A stretch of 28,811 nucleotides of DNA from Gryganskiella cystojenkinii. Its lineage: Eukaryota; Mortierellomycota; Mortierellomycetes; Mortierellales; Mortierellaceae. Made by a program: the position numbers and the translations under genes. The stretch is taken from positions 1 to 28,811 of the forward strand of contig JAAAIG010000489.1 in assembly GCA_015852425.1 (NCBI GenBank). Reading direction: 5' to 3'. Below are positions 1-10,226 of this stretch, one piece after another; position 1 is the first letter of the stretch, and each line of letters starts with the position of its first letter. Under the pieces are notes generated by a model. The model was not told where the DNA came from and searched no databases. It was given only the letters and a program-made list of their open reading frames with translations.

Positions 1-1552
1 ATGAATGGCAAACAGCAAAAAAAATGTCAAAAAGACAGAAAGGACACGAAAAAAGAGAAGAAAAACTCGGAGGTGTGGAGCAGAGCTGCAAAGTGGCAAG
101 GTAAAGGGTTCTCTTGGACTGCTTCTTATTTCAAAAAAGGAAAAGGAGGCACAACTCCTAAATGAGCTGACTGACTATCGGACGAGAAATAAACAGAAAC
201 AGATCTCGGTACCCAGTTTGATCCCCAACGGTCGGTGCACGGCTGTGAGGCTACGGGGGACTGTGCGAAATGGGGGACCCTGGGAGCCAGCCACAGAGAT
301 GGAAAGAGAGAGACCGATCCAAGTGAAAACCAGTTCTTTTTTTATTCATTCTTGATATTTTCGAATTAGACAAGGGCAACTAGGCATCTAACTTTGTCAA
401 CACTTTTTTCTTCTTCTTCTTCCTCTCCTGACATGCTTGCCTCTCCTGTGGCCCTGTGGACAAATAAAAGACCCATCTTTTCTCTGAACAAAGTGATATC
501 GACATGAACGAAACTCGCAGTGAACGATCAACAAGGCGACAGGGGTGGGGAATCGCACATGAATTCAAAAGGGACAGGAAAGAGGGAGTAAAACAAACAA
601 CAAGAGACAGTGAGGGGTAGGTTGTCTCTTCCCTCCCATTCTTTCTCTATCCATTGTCCAAGGGTGCATGCTGTTTTTGTTTGTTTTGTCTTGTCCGCTG
701 GACCGTCGAGACTTTGTTTCACGACACGAGCAAAGCGGGAGAGGAAAGCTGGCCTTTGCGCTCAAGTCTTGCCCGTGCCAGAAGGATACTCTAAAGACTG
801 TTCCTGTCCTATTGTTGTCGAGGGTGGACCTGCATGATAATCCTTCACGAAGAGAGAGAGATGAGAGAGATATGGGGGACAAAGGGAGATCGCTTTGTTA
901 GTTCGGTAGTCTTTGGAGCCCGATTTTGTTGCTTATGTCACTCTCGATTTGGTGGCGCACAAGGTGCCTTCCAGTTTGGTTGTCATCTCTTCCATTCTTC
1001 ATCATCTTGGTCAATGCAAGCATCATTTACAAGGTCACAATTGCATTCATGTCTTTTCTTGCGATAGTATGAGTGTATGTGTATGAAAGGAGTGCTGGAG
1101 ACCAGCTAGTGACATAGGACACCCGGACATGGTCTGTCCTCTGTTCCCTCTGTTCCCTCCGCGATAAAACAAAGCAACAAAAAAAAATACCCGTTTTTTT
1201 TTCCGACTTTGATTTTGGTGCGCCCAATCTGTGCTCAAAAATGAAATATATTAACCCCAAAGGCGGAGAACGAGTGGAGAGGGAGGTGCAGAGCAGAGGA
1301 CTGACCGTCTCTAATAGTTTTGGAACCCTCTTTCCTCGCTCTCATTATTTCTTGAAAGAACTCTTCCTTTTCTTCCTTCATCATACAACCAAAAAACACA
1401 CACACTCGCTCTCTCACTCCAACATTACATTCATTCATCTACTCTGACTTTCTCCCTACTTGGTCACTCTCTCTTTTCTCTCTCTCAATCTCTCTCTCTA
1501 AAAAAGTCATCTCATCCACTCTACTTCATAATCTGTTCACACTCGTCCAACC
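1..1552. other. Upstream region without a supportable gene; leader of the noxR-like gene
   Basis: No reading frame here shows a recognisable domain or a convincing exon chain. The open frames are short, conflict between strands and are rich in Lys/Arg or Ser/Phe, as expected from A-rich and pyrimidine-rich DNA. The last 110 bases before the ATG at 1553 are strongly CT-rich (1440-1500), which is usual for a fungal core promoter or leader. The first bases could hold the edge of a neighbouring gene, but nothing supports one. Confidence 0.5.
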
Positions 1553-4428
1553 ATGGCCAGTCTCAAAGTATGGACACTCTACTCTGCCTCTGATCGCACC
1601 CTGACGGCTCATCTCGTACCGCACAGCCCTTCCTGACATGCAACATCTATCTCTGTCTCTCTCTCTTCTTCCTCTTCATTCCAATAGCATGAACTCGACC
1701 AATGGAACGAAGGAGTGATCGCATTCGACCAAGGACTTTACGAGGATGCTTTGGACCTCTTTGAGGTAAAACATCATCTCTTCAGAAAAAAAGAAAAAAA
1801 ATGAACTGGAGAGGATGCATTGATGAATGTACCTCCATTCTGTTGCAAGCGGGAGATTGGTCTTTTTTTGGTCGTTGTACCTGAAACAGCTCTTTGGGCG
1901 AAAGGATATAACCCCGACTGTACCAATGATTCCTTACCACTGAAATATACATATCAGGCACACATGCAAAAACGACAGATGGACAAAACGAGCCAACTGA
2001 CATTTTATTTCTGCTTTATTTTGTTTGGCTACTTTCTTCATCTTCTTCGGGCGTTGTCTACATATCCTCTTATAGCCGATCGCTGACTCTGCAAAGATCC
2101 ACTTCAACATTGGCGTTGTCCTCACCACACTGGGCGATTTTGAAGGAGCGGTAAGGACAGACGATTGTTTGGAAGAATGGAGCGAGAAATAATCCGTGCC
2201 ATACGAACAAAAAGAAACGTGCCCATTTTACCCGGGAGCATTGCTTAAAAAAAAAGAAGAGAAAGTCGAGTTCAATGAAAGACTGACTCTTTATTGTCCC
2301 TTTTTATGCTTTCTGGGATGGCCCCTTATTTATTTCAAAAAATTAGAGTGCGGCCTACGAGCAGGCCACGAAGTTGGACCAATACCTGGCTATTGGTTAC
2401 TTCCAAAACGGAGTTGCCAACGTCGCTTTGGAAAACTATGCAAAAGCGTTGAAGTGCTTTCACGATGCATATCTGGTACGTTTAGATACAAAGAACCACT
2501 CCCAGACCCGGTCGCTGCCTTTTTATTATATTTTATTCTTCCAGCCCCCTTAATATTAACTTTCGAAACTACTTTGTGTCAACCCTCGGTCTCCCAGTAC
2601 ATGAGAGGAAACATGGTGATCGATTACACACAACTCGGACTAGATTTCAAACTCTACTCTTGTCAGGTCCTCCTCAACCGTGCCCTCTGTTATATCGAAC
2701 TTGGTGAGATGGACTTGGGTATGACCGATCTCTGGCGCGCGACAAGGGAAAAGCAGACAAAGGCGCATGATGTTCTGGATCAGGCTTTGAGGGACAAGGG
2801 CCAAGACTGCACGGTCTTTACTGTCCCCCAAGGTGTTCTCTATCGGCCTGCGGAATCCAAGGTTAAGAACTCAAAGAAGAAGGACTACCTTGGCAACTCC
2901 AAGGTCATCGCTGCTCTGGATGCTACGGACCAGTTTGCTGGATTCCAGGGCAAATCTGCTTGGCAAGTTCAGATGAGTGGACCGACTAATGTCGCTGCTG
3001 TTGAAGACCCCAGGCCAGATACACCGCCTAATGGTAATTATCGTCTTTTCGCTCTTGTTGAAAGATGAACGGTGGCAAAATGAAATGAAACTGCGGCTGA
3101 TTTTTTTTTTTCTTGGTGTCGAATTGAACGCCTCTAATTCGAAAAATAAATATTTGACATGATAGGTCTGCAGCGGCGTGCAACAGAAAGGAGTATCAAC
3201 AGCATGGGTCCCGGTCGGTCTCGACGCGGCACAGACCCAGAGCGACCTCGCATGTTGGAACATGCAGCGACTTTTAGCGGCCTGGAAGGTGCTCCCCTGA
3301 CACGCTCTGGCACGGTCGGACCTGGTCCCTCCGCTCTTGGACCAGCCGGTCCGGATCGACCCTCGCTACTCACTCGACGCAATACCGAAGCTCAGAGACC
3401 ACAACCTCTCAACCTGGATGGCCAAAGTAACAACCCCAAGGCAGTCCGTGCTGGCGATGCTACCTCGGCTGCGCCTCTCGCTATCGGTCAACGGGCAGGA
3501 CCAGGTCAGCAACAGCAACAAGGCAGGAACCGATATCAGGATGACCTACTGGATGAAATTGATCAACAGGTTCATGCCTTGCATATGGATAGCAATGGCG
3601 GTGGAACTCCACCAGTTCCTTTTCTGTCTTCATCCTACTCGACTTCTTCAGCAGACTCGAGAGCTTCGCCAACGCCCATGCGTTCCAACTCGAATAACAG
3701 TGTCCGTCCAGGATTGAATCGCCAACAATCTAACAACCCAGGCTTTTCACCGCCTATGGCTGCTGCCCATGGTCGCAATGGACAAACCAATGGAGCCAAC
3801 GGCTCAAATTACAGCACCAGCCCCCCCACGAATGGATCAGCAGGAACTGCGCCGGTCTTTGCGGAATTGAGGCGGATGGGCAGCATGAATCGAGGTTTGA
3901 GCAGAGGGGACAGCTTCCGGAACGGTCCCACGAATGGTGTGAACAGTGGAGCTATCCCCAACAATGCCAGTCCGTTGAGCTACAGTCCCAGTGTTATGAG
4001 TGGTACCAGCGGAGCAGCACGGTCGGAGGAAGGCAGTACTTATTTGGATGAACCTGTCTATGCCGGACTTCGTGACAAGGTAAGCCTGAAGACCTAGAAC
4101 AGCCAGAGAAAGAAATATGTGATACGATATGGGATAAAATCTAACGTGCATCCATTGTATTTTTTTCACTTTGTAGCTCCGTGTGAAATGCCATTACATC
4201 GATACGAGAGCGGTCCTGGTTCGTGTGGATACACCCCTTCAGGAGCTTCTTCAACGTGTTCAAGAAAAGTTTCAGTCGAGTCGACCGCTCAAACTCAAGT
4301 ACAAGGATGAAGATCAACATATGTTGTCCATGGTGGATGACGAGGATTGGTTAATGGCCCAACAAGTTCAAATCGAGACCGTGGGCAATCTTGACCGGAT
4401 GGAGCTCTGGTGCTTCGATGATGACTAA
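1553..4428 (+). CDS. noxR: NoxR/p67phox-like NADPH oxidase activator (TPR + PB1)
   Basis: Predicted regulatory subunit of a fungal NADPH oxidase. In this family the TPR region binds Rac-GTP and the protein activates NoxA/NoxB at the membrane. Exons by splice consensus and frame: 1553-1567, 1688-1765, 2076-2150, 2347-2475, 2598-3033, 3166-4079, 4177-4428, giving 632 aa. Residues 1-150 form four TPR-like helix pairs (for example IHFNIGVVLTTLGDFEGA and LLNRALCYIELGEMDLGMTD). Just after them lies the family's conserved activation segment with GVLYRP at about 178-183 and KKKDYLG close behind. Residues about 240-540 are Ser/Asn/Pro-rich and low in complexity. Residues 550-632 are a PB1 domain (LRVKCHY start, acidic DEDQHMLSMVDDEDW patch). 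No SH3 domain is seen, as in other fungal NoxR and unlike animal p67phox. The first exon codes for only five residues (MASLK), so the start is slightly less certain than the rest. Confidence 0.93.
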
Positions 4429-5195
4429 ATATAAAGGAAAAGAATATCCATATCCCTTACTCCCGCTTTTACATTATGATAATGTTCGCTACTGGTCATT
4501 TTCCTCCTCCTTCGTTTTTTGTTTTCCATTTTGCTACATTTTCACGCCCTCATATATCCTCTTTGATAGCAGGACTAACACATTACAAACCCTTGGCATT
4601 TTCTTTCGTCCTTGTCCCCCCTACTTTTCACTATATTAACGTACATATAACCCCTACTTTGACCCCTTGACACAAGTCTTCTGCTGGACATTAGCTTTTG
4701 TTTCAAGAAGGAAGCAAAAAAAATGACATGCTGTGTATCGACAGAAAATATTAAAAGCATTAAAACAGACAATGAAGTGGATGACGGTGGTTACTTATTT
4801 ATTTATTTTTATTCATGAAAAGGTGCATTATTACAAAATCCCCACTGGGAGTAAGAGGGAATTGGGAGAGGGGTTGGGTTTTGCGGAAGAGACGTTGATT
4901 GAGCTTCCTGGCCTGGGCCGTAGAAGTGTTTCCGAGTCGGCATATGGGAGAGTATGAGATAACGAAAAGAAAAAAAAAGTACGAGGAAAAGAGATATAAA
5001 AATGCAAAAGAGGAAATAAAAGAGAGAACCCCCAAGAAGACTAGGGTCAGGTATACATTTGACCTGGATGGACCGGAAATAAAATAAAAAGCAATGAAAC
5101 AGGGCGTCAGTCTTTGTTGCCATGACAATACTGTGCAAAACACGAAGATGCTCCCAGAAAAAAAAGAGATTTGCCGACACCTACGTTGGAGTGAA
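4429..5195. other. Shared 3' intergenic region between convergent genes
   Basis: This stretch lies between the stop of the noxR-like gene and the stop of the minus-strand Gln-rich gene. It is AT-rich and holds no recognisable gene. On the minus strand, AATAAA-type motifs (read as TTTATT near 4796-4812) could serve as polyadenylation signals for the Gln-rich gene, though they sit about 390 bases past its stop. Open frames here on both strands are short and low in complexity. Confidence 0.5.
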
Positions 5196-6709
5196 TTACA
5201 TGTCCATATCCATGCCCGAGGTAGATCCTCCAGGGCTCCGTCCCGAGCCGTTAGGATAGCGACTCGCGGCCATAGCAGACGCAGCAGCCAGTGCCGCGAC
5301 ACCACCTGTGAGAGCTGGCGTGTATCCCTTGCCATAACCACCCAAGTACCCCGTGAACTGACCGGTGGAGGTGTTCTCGAAACCCCAGGTGGCGGGATCG
5401 TTATGGTCATGATGAACAGCATTCTGGCGGGGAGGGGAGCCTTGTCGCTGTTGCTGGTGGTGCAGCTGATGTTGGTGTTGGGCAGTCATCGCCTTAGTCT
5501 CTTCCTCTATCTGACGTTGCATCTCTCGAAGCTCTTGCTGTTGAGTCTGTTGAAGTTGCTGTTGCTCCTGTTGCTGTGCCTGTTGGAGCTTCTGTTGCTC
5601 CTGCAAAAGACGGTACTCCAACGGTTGTTGCTCTCCGAGTGCAGATGTAAAGACGTTGGAGGTTTGTGTTACACTTGATACCGGTGCTAGGGCCAAAGGG
5701 GTTTGAGGACTCGACTGGGATCCCTGACCAAAAGAGTTCCAGCTCTTGGAGACGCTCTCTTGACCTTGACTTGATGCATCAGCCGCCGCTGTGGCATTGT
5801 TGGAAGATCCTCCTCTTGCAGGACTCGTGGGAGCTGAGACTGGGTAACCAAAAGACGAAGAATTACCTCCTTGGTAGAATCCACTGATGGGGCTCGAGGC
5901 TGCGGACCCGTTCTGATAAGGCTGTTGGTCAAAGTATCCCTGAGAGGTTGGACCGCGATCGTTCGACATGTTGGACATGATGGACCCTGGACTATCCATA
6001 GGATCGGGATATCCAAAGTGCCCAAGAGCCGTGCCTTCTGAGCCTAGGTTGCGTTTCTATTCATAGGAAATGTAAAAATGCATTCACGAGAGCCATAGGC
6101 GAGATTAATGACAATCCAATGCTCTCAAAGGCAACTTTTTTGGTTTTTCTTTGCTTCTGGCTGACAACATCCACGTTTGTGGCAGAGTTGAGCCACTTTT
6201 TTTTGGACCTTTTGTTTTTTTGGAAAAACAAGAGAAAGAACCATACCTTCATGCCCATGAATTCGTCCGACTCAACAGCAAGACCACGCTTCCGAGTCGA
6301 TTGGCCGAGTCCGTTATCTGAGGAATGAGCCAGGTGTCGGTTTGCTTGCATCGCTTGCAACTGCTGTTCTCGGAAGAGTTGCTGGTTCTGTTGCTGTTCC
6401 AAATGCCACTGCTGTTGGACCTCTAACTGTTGCCGTTGGATAAACATTTGTTGATTATTGAGGTATTCTTGTTCTTGGTACTGAAGTTGTTGTTCTAGTT
6501 GGGCAGCCTGCTGGTGTTGTTGTTGTTGTTGTTGTTGTTGCTCTTGTTGCTGCTGTTGGCTGTGTTGTAATTGTTGCTGTGCTTGCGTCTGTTGATCCGG
6601 ATGTTGCATGGGGTTGTGATGCAAATGTAGATAAGGCACTTGGTTGAACGGGCGAATGTTTTGAAGGTTGTTGAGGTCGAAGAACGGTTTATCACAGAAG
6701 ACAGAGGCA
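5196..6709 (-). CDS. Gln-rich coiled-coil protein, function unknown (5' end unresolved)
   Basis: I do not recognise the family. Two exons are clear: 6247-6709 (possible acceptor at 6710-6711) and 5196-6056, joined in phase 0 across intron 6057-6246 (GTATGG donor, GAATAG acceptor). The first in-frame ATG is at 6609, giving a minimum of 407 aa. An upstream exon is likely because the frame stays open to 6709 with a run containing FFDLNNLQNIRPF. The N-terminal half is almost pure Gln/His with charged heptads, then a basic KRGLAVESDEF patch and KKRNLG at the junction. The C-terminal exon has a Ser/Gly/Asn-rich stretch, a second Gln/Glu-rich coiled coil (QRQIEEETKAM), and a Gly/Ala-rich tail ending in MDMDM. 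Such composition is common in fungal transcription co-regulators, but no DNA-binding domain is visible, so the role is open. Confidence 0.7.
6516..6540. repeat. (GTT)n trinucleotide microsatellite inside coding sequence
   Basis: About eight uninterrupted GTT units on the plus strand read as CAA/CAG-type glutamine codons in the minus-strand Gln-rich gene. Shorter interrupted runs of the same kind flank it. Length variation here would change a polyglutamine tract without shifting the frame. Confidence 0.9.
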
Positions 6710-8453
6710 CTAAGTGGTTGACGCCGAAAATAATGATAAAGTGAGGGGGAAAGAAAAAAAAGGGGAACAAAAGGAAGAAGAAAGGAAAGAAAGATGGGAA
6801 GAGTGGGAACAAAGCGTTGAATTGATCCGTTTTTGACTTGAAAACAGCGTGGGCTTTTGTCAGACAAAAGATGTGTTGTATTATTGTGGGTGTGCGATGG
6901 GCTAATTCAAACGATACACAAAAAAAGATTACAATGAGAGCAATCGAGGGTTAATGCTTTCGTCCTTAAGGTTAATGGGTTTCCCTTTCCCGAGGGCATT
7001 GATAGCCTTCCATTTCATTTTTGCTCATTGCTCCTTTGTCCAGTGCCTTTTCCGGATTGCTCTCTGGCCCACTGATTTCCAGATCAACGCTCGTCTGAAT
7101 ACCACCTCTCGAACGATTGAAAATTGTTGTCGAGTCATGGACGACGTCGTGACCCCTGCACCTCTTTCTCCAGCATTCGCCTCTTTCAATATCAGCGAAA
7201 AACACTAGGCTAACCCCAAGTGGGTAAAGAGAACTAACAATCGTTTGTTTCTGGATGACAAACCCCATCACTCAGTTTTTTTTTAATGTTCCAGTCGGGA
7301 TTGATATTTTCTTCACAGCGACAGAGCGATTGTAAAATGAGAAGGAAAAGAACGTATGGCTCGAACGTTTAGCAGAGGTCGATGGATGTGTGTGCTGGGA
7401 GGTTTTCTTTGCCTCTGGAAGTGTCATTCACGATCACCTTTTCAACAATTGAGAAGACCTTATGCCAGCGCTCGCAAAGCCTCTGACCTGTTGACCGGAA
7501 AGTCTGTCTCTCCCCAGACTCCAATGTGGACGAAAGTATTATCGCATTCACAAGTGCAAAGTTAACTCACATTATTTTTGGTATATACGTGCGGTTCTGC
7601 GTCGGAATTGATCTCAAAGAGTCGAGTGAGAAATGCGTGAAAGGAGTGATTGGGTGCAAGAATGGAGAAGTGTTCTCATTATGTGACTGCGTGATTCTCG
7701 GTCGATCGTTGGTCAGCAGTAAAACGCACGCTTTTTCACAAACACGCTCGCAATCAATCCCGCGAGTACTCCAATCCCGCTAAACACTCCTTTCAACATC
7801 ACTCCTTGCATCGCGATGCATTTACCAATAAATTTTCTCTCCTCGCTATACGTTCGTAAATCCTTCTCATTTCCTCACGCAACGGCCCCTGTTTGTAGGT
7901 CGAGGAAGAGCCTCAACGTCTTGCCGTGAGCGCAAGAAATAGTCGTACTTTGACAACTAGCTAGGCTACTCGCTTCTTTTTCCAGATGTGTGTTGGGCGG
8001 GTTTTGTGCTCACCTTGTGAAAACAAGGAAATCCTGTCTGGACTTCTAGTCGGAAATGACGAGTTTACATGTTTCTATTCAAAAAGAGTCTAAAAGGCGT
8101 ATTACTCCCTTTCATTCTTTGTCAATTGGGTGTCTCGGTTCACGACACCTGCCTGAGTGCTCCCCAAAGGTACCTTCAGTCGAGCGTTTGTTGCTCATCT
8201 TGGACATCCATCTTTGCACATTATTCTGAAGTGTTTAAGCGAACGGTTCAGGTATATTAAAATATTGTGCTGTTGGCAGTGAAATTATGTCTCTAAGGTT
8301 CCCAGGGATTAGATGCAAAGGGAAGATTACAAGGATAGAAATACAGATGAAATGAGAGGTAGAAAGCGAATGGAAAAAGAATCGTGATAAATGGTTGGTT
8401 TCGACGGCGATAGTGTCAAAGGTCTGATCAGAGGAGCCCAAGAACCCGAGCGC
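6710..8453. other. Gene-poor interval, probable 5' flank of the Gln-rich gene
   Basis: About 1.7 kb lies between the Gln-rich gene and the 3' end of the HP1-like gene. It probably contains the missing 5' exon or leader of the Gln-rich gene: a T-rich tract followed by TTAG at 6710-6713 on the minus strand looks like a splice acceptor. Open frames at 6954-7208 (+), 6972-7271 (-), 7356-7565 (+) and 7526-7783 (+) are short, overlap each other and match nothing I know. No tRNA-like internal promoter boxes were seen. The 3' untranslated part of the HP1-like gene should occupy the right edge. Confidence 0.45.
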
Positions 8454-9407
8454 TCAAGGCACTTCTGTGAACAACAGCTTGCTTTCGTAGTAGTTGAAGA
8501 GTTTATCGGGGCATTTCTTGCGGATAAACATGTTGGTGTGCTCGGTTCGGTGTCCACTATTCCAAAGAAGGTGAACCACCAAAGTGGACCCTCTCTGTTC
8601 CACAGTCGTGACTTCATCTACCAAGCTTTCCCAGGAAGCCAAATGCAGTGGCACTCGAAACTGTTCCTCCTCATCCGATGTCCGGGAGCTTTTCGTAGAA
8701 GATGCAGTTTCTTTTGTTTTTGTTGTCGGTGATGCTGCTGCCTTTGATTTTGTCGATGATGGTGTTACTGAAGAGTATGTTGTTGTTGCCGCTGTTGGGC
8801 TCGGACTCTCCGTCCGCTGCCTCTTGATCGGTGTGGCTGATCGTGCACGATCTAAAGGCGGCTGCCTGACGCCGATTGCCTTGTTTGTTGTTGGTGACGA
8901 TATACGATCGTGGTTGGGCAGGAGTGACTCGTTCGGAGGAGCCTTGCTCTTCCCTTTCTTGGGAATCTTTGACACCGCCTTCCTCTTACTGCTGCTTTTG
9001 GCGGTGGTAGCGGTGGTGATGGCAGGTGATGTGGCGACTGGTGGAGGTGAGGGAGGTGGATCCTGACCATAGGGGTCTGAGCTCGTTCCACCTCGCTTCT
9101 CTACTCGATCCCAGTAATCCTCCACGAGTGCGTGACAAAACACAGAATTCTCGGGCTCCCAGGAATTGTCGTTGATTGAGTAGTTCTTCCATTTGATAAG
9201 ATAAGACCGCAGGCCGGTATCCTGATTAACAATGTGACCTACGACCCGTTCGACCTCATAGACATCATCGCCATCGTCGTCGCTTTCTTCCGAGTCGTCG
9301 CCGTCGCCGTTCTTCTCGATGGCTTTGTTGTTATGGCTCTCCTCGTTATTGTCCCTGCTGACAGCGACGCTCTCCTGCGCTTCTTTCTTGACTAGCGCCA
9401 ACTCCAT
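8454..9407 (-). CDS. HP1-like protein with chromodomain and chromoshadow domain
   Basis: Predicted heterochromatin protein of the HP1/Swi6 family. It would bind methylated H3K9 through the chromodomain and dimerise through the chromoshadow domain in the nucleus. The 317 aa product is encoded by one exon. I chose the ATG at 9407 because the frame is open upstream but has no earlier ATG. An acidic stretch (about 33-48) precedes the chromodomain at about 48-105. This has the expected aromatic cage: Tyr50 in VYEVERVV, Trp73 in LIKWKNY and the SWEPEN motif at 82-87. A Ser/Thr/Pro/Lys-rich hinge of about 145 residues with several basic patches follows. The chromoshadow domain fills about 251-317 (LVVHLLWNSGHRTEHTNMF, then CPDKLFNYYESKLLF). 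Domain order and spacing fit HP1. The Clr4/Suv39 type is excluded because there is no SET domain. Confidence 0.93.
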   Translation of the reverse strand: MELALVKKEAQESVAVSRDNNEESHNNKAIEKNGDGDDSEESDDDGDDVYEVERVVGHIVNQDTGLRSYLIKWKNYSINDNSWEPENSVFCHALVEDYWDRVEKRGGTSSDPYGQDPPPSPPPVATSPAITTATTAKSSSKRKAVSKIPKKGKSKAPPNESLLPNHDRISSPTTNKAIGVRQPPLDRARSATPIKRQRTESPSPTAATTTYSSVTPSSTKSKAAASPTTKTKETASSTKSSRTSDEEEQFRVPLHLASWESLVDEVTTVEQRGSTLVVHLLWNSGHRTEHTNMFIRKKCPDKLFNYYESKLLFTEVP

Positions 9408-9778
9408 ACTTTTTTGTCGAGGTCGTTTGTTGTTTTGTACTATTAACGGTGATATGCTGGGACAGGCGTATGTTGGCGTTTCTTGGCATGGAAAAACAAT
9501 GGATCCCTTCCTGATGGCCTTGCTGAAGGTTGACAACCAATTTCAATGAAAAGAGTCTAAGAAATTGTGGAAATGGAAATTGCAGCTTAGTCCCTTGTGC
9601 AATGACGTCAGTAACGATGCACGATTCACTTACGCCGTAGGGAAATCTCGTCAAACTGTCCGATCCGAACTTGGTTCTTGACTCTTGATTCCTGAACGGA
9701 TGTCTTGATGGCCAGCAGCAAGGCAATGATGGAATGATGGGACAGGAGAAGAGTGAGCTACATCAGCCATGCTAATCT

Positions 9779-10065
9779 AAATACATTGAGTTCAAGAGGT
9801 CCCTTATTCAGCCAATGTAATTCTTTTAACCCTTAATTGCCCCTTAATAACACACTATGAAGAGCCCAAGGTTCCAGGGCAGAGCTCTGGAACCGAAATC
9901 ATCGATTTTCTTAACAAAATTTCAATATGGGGAGCGGTTACCAACCCGGTTGCCGAGATTTCGGGTTTTTTAGGGTTATTTAGGGTTTGTTAGGGTTTGT
10001 GGTACAAATCCCATGTAAATTTTTTTCAACTTGAGTGGGCTGAATAAGGACACCCAAATACATTG
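9779..10065. mobile_element. MITE-like non-coding element with inverted ends
   Basis: A 12-base sequence, CCTTATTCAGCC (9802-9813), recurs as its exact reverse complement GGCTGAATAAGG (10038-10049). With gaps the match extends a few bases outward. The 10-base word AAATACATTG occurs at 9779-9788 and again at 10056-10065, outside the inverted pair, and could be a target-site duplication. On the left, however, 13 bases separate it from the 12-base repeat against 6 on the right, so the exact boundary is unclear. The interior (about 260 bases) is non-coding and holds a hairpin (GGTTCCAG 9870-9877 with CTGGAACC 9887-9894) and telomere-like repeats. A 10-base duplication would fit Mutator-type transposases. 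That last step is inference. Confidence 0.5.
9968..9999 (+). repeat. Degenerate telomere-like TTAGGGTT motifs
   Basis: Three TTAGGGTT units occur in about 30 bases, separated by short T-rich spacers. TTAGGG is the telomere repeat of most filamentous fungi. The copies are spaced by ten bases, so this is not a plain telomere array. They lie inside the MITE-like element and may bind telomere-repeat factors, or may simply be part of the element. Confidence 0.7.
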
Positions 10066-10226
10066 GTATCACGTGATTGGATCGCGATGATGCAGCAGCA
10101 GGTCCCCGCAAAATCGTGTACTGTACAAAATGGGGGGTGATATTTTATTGTGCATCAGGTGTCAGATTTGTTGGTCGACAAAATGACTCCAACGCCGACC
10201 GACTGTTGGATAAGTATTTTTGTTCC

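Noticed and set aside
5094..5678. Plus-strand frame with long Leu-rich stretches that looks like membrane helices
   Set aside because: It is the antisense of CAG/CAA-type glutamine codons in the minus-strand gene; CTG/TTG read on the other strand gives poly-Leu by chance.
8584..9066. Plus-strand frame antisense to the HP1-like gene with Val/Phe-rich sequence
   Set aside because: Shadow of the Ser/Thr/Lys-rich hinge on the other strand.
9408..9536. N-terminal extension of the HP1-like frame
   Set aside because: It would need a TTG start; the first in-frame ATG is at 9407, just before the acidic region typical of HP1.
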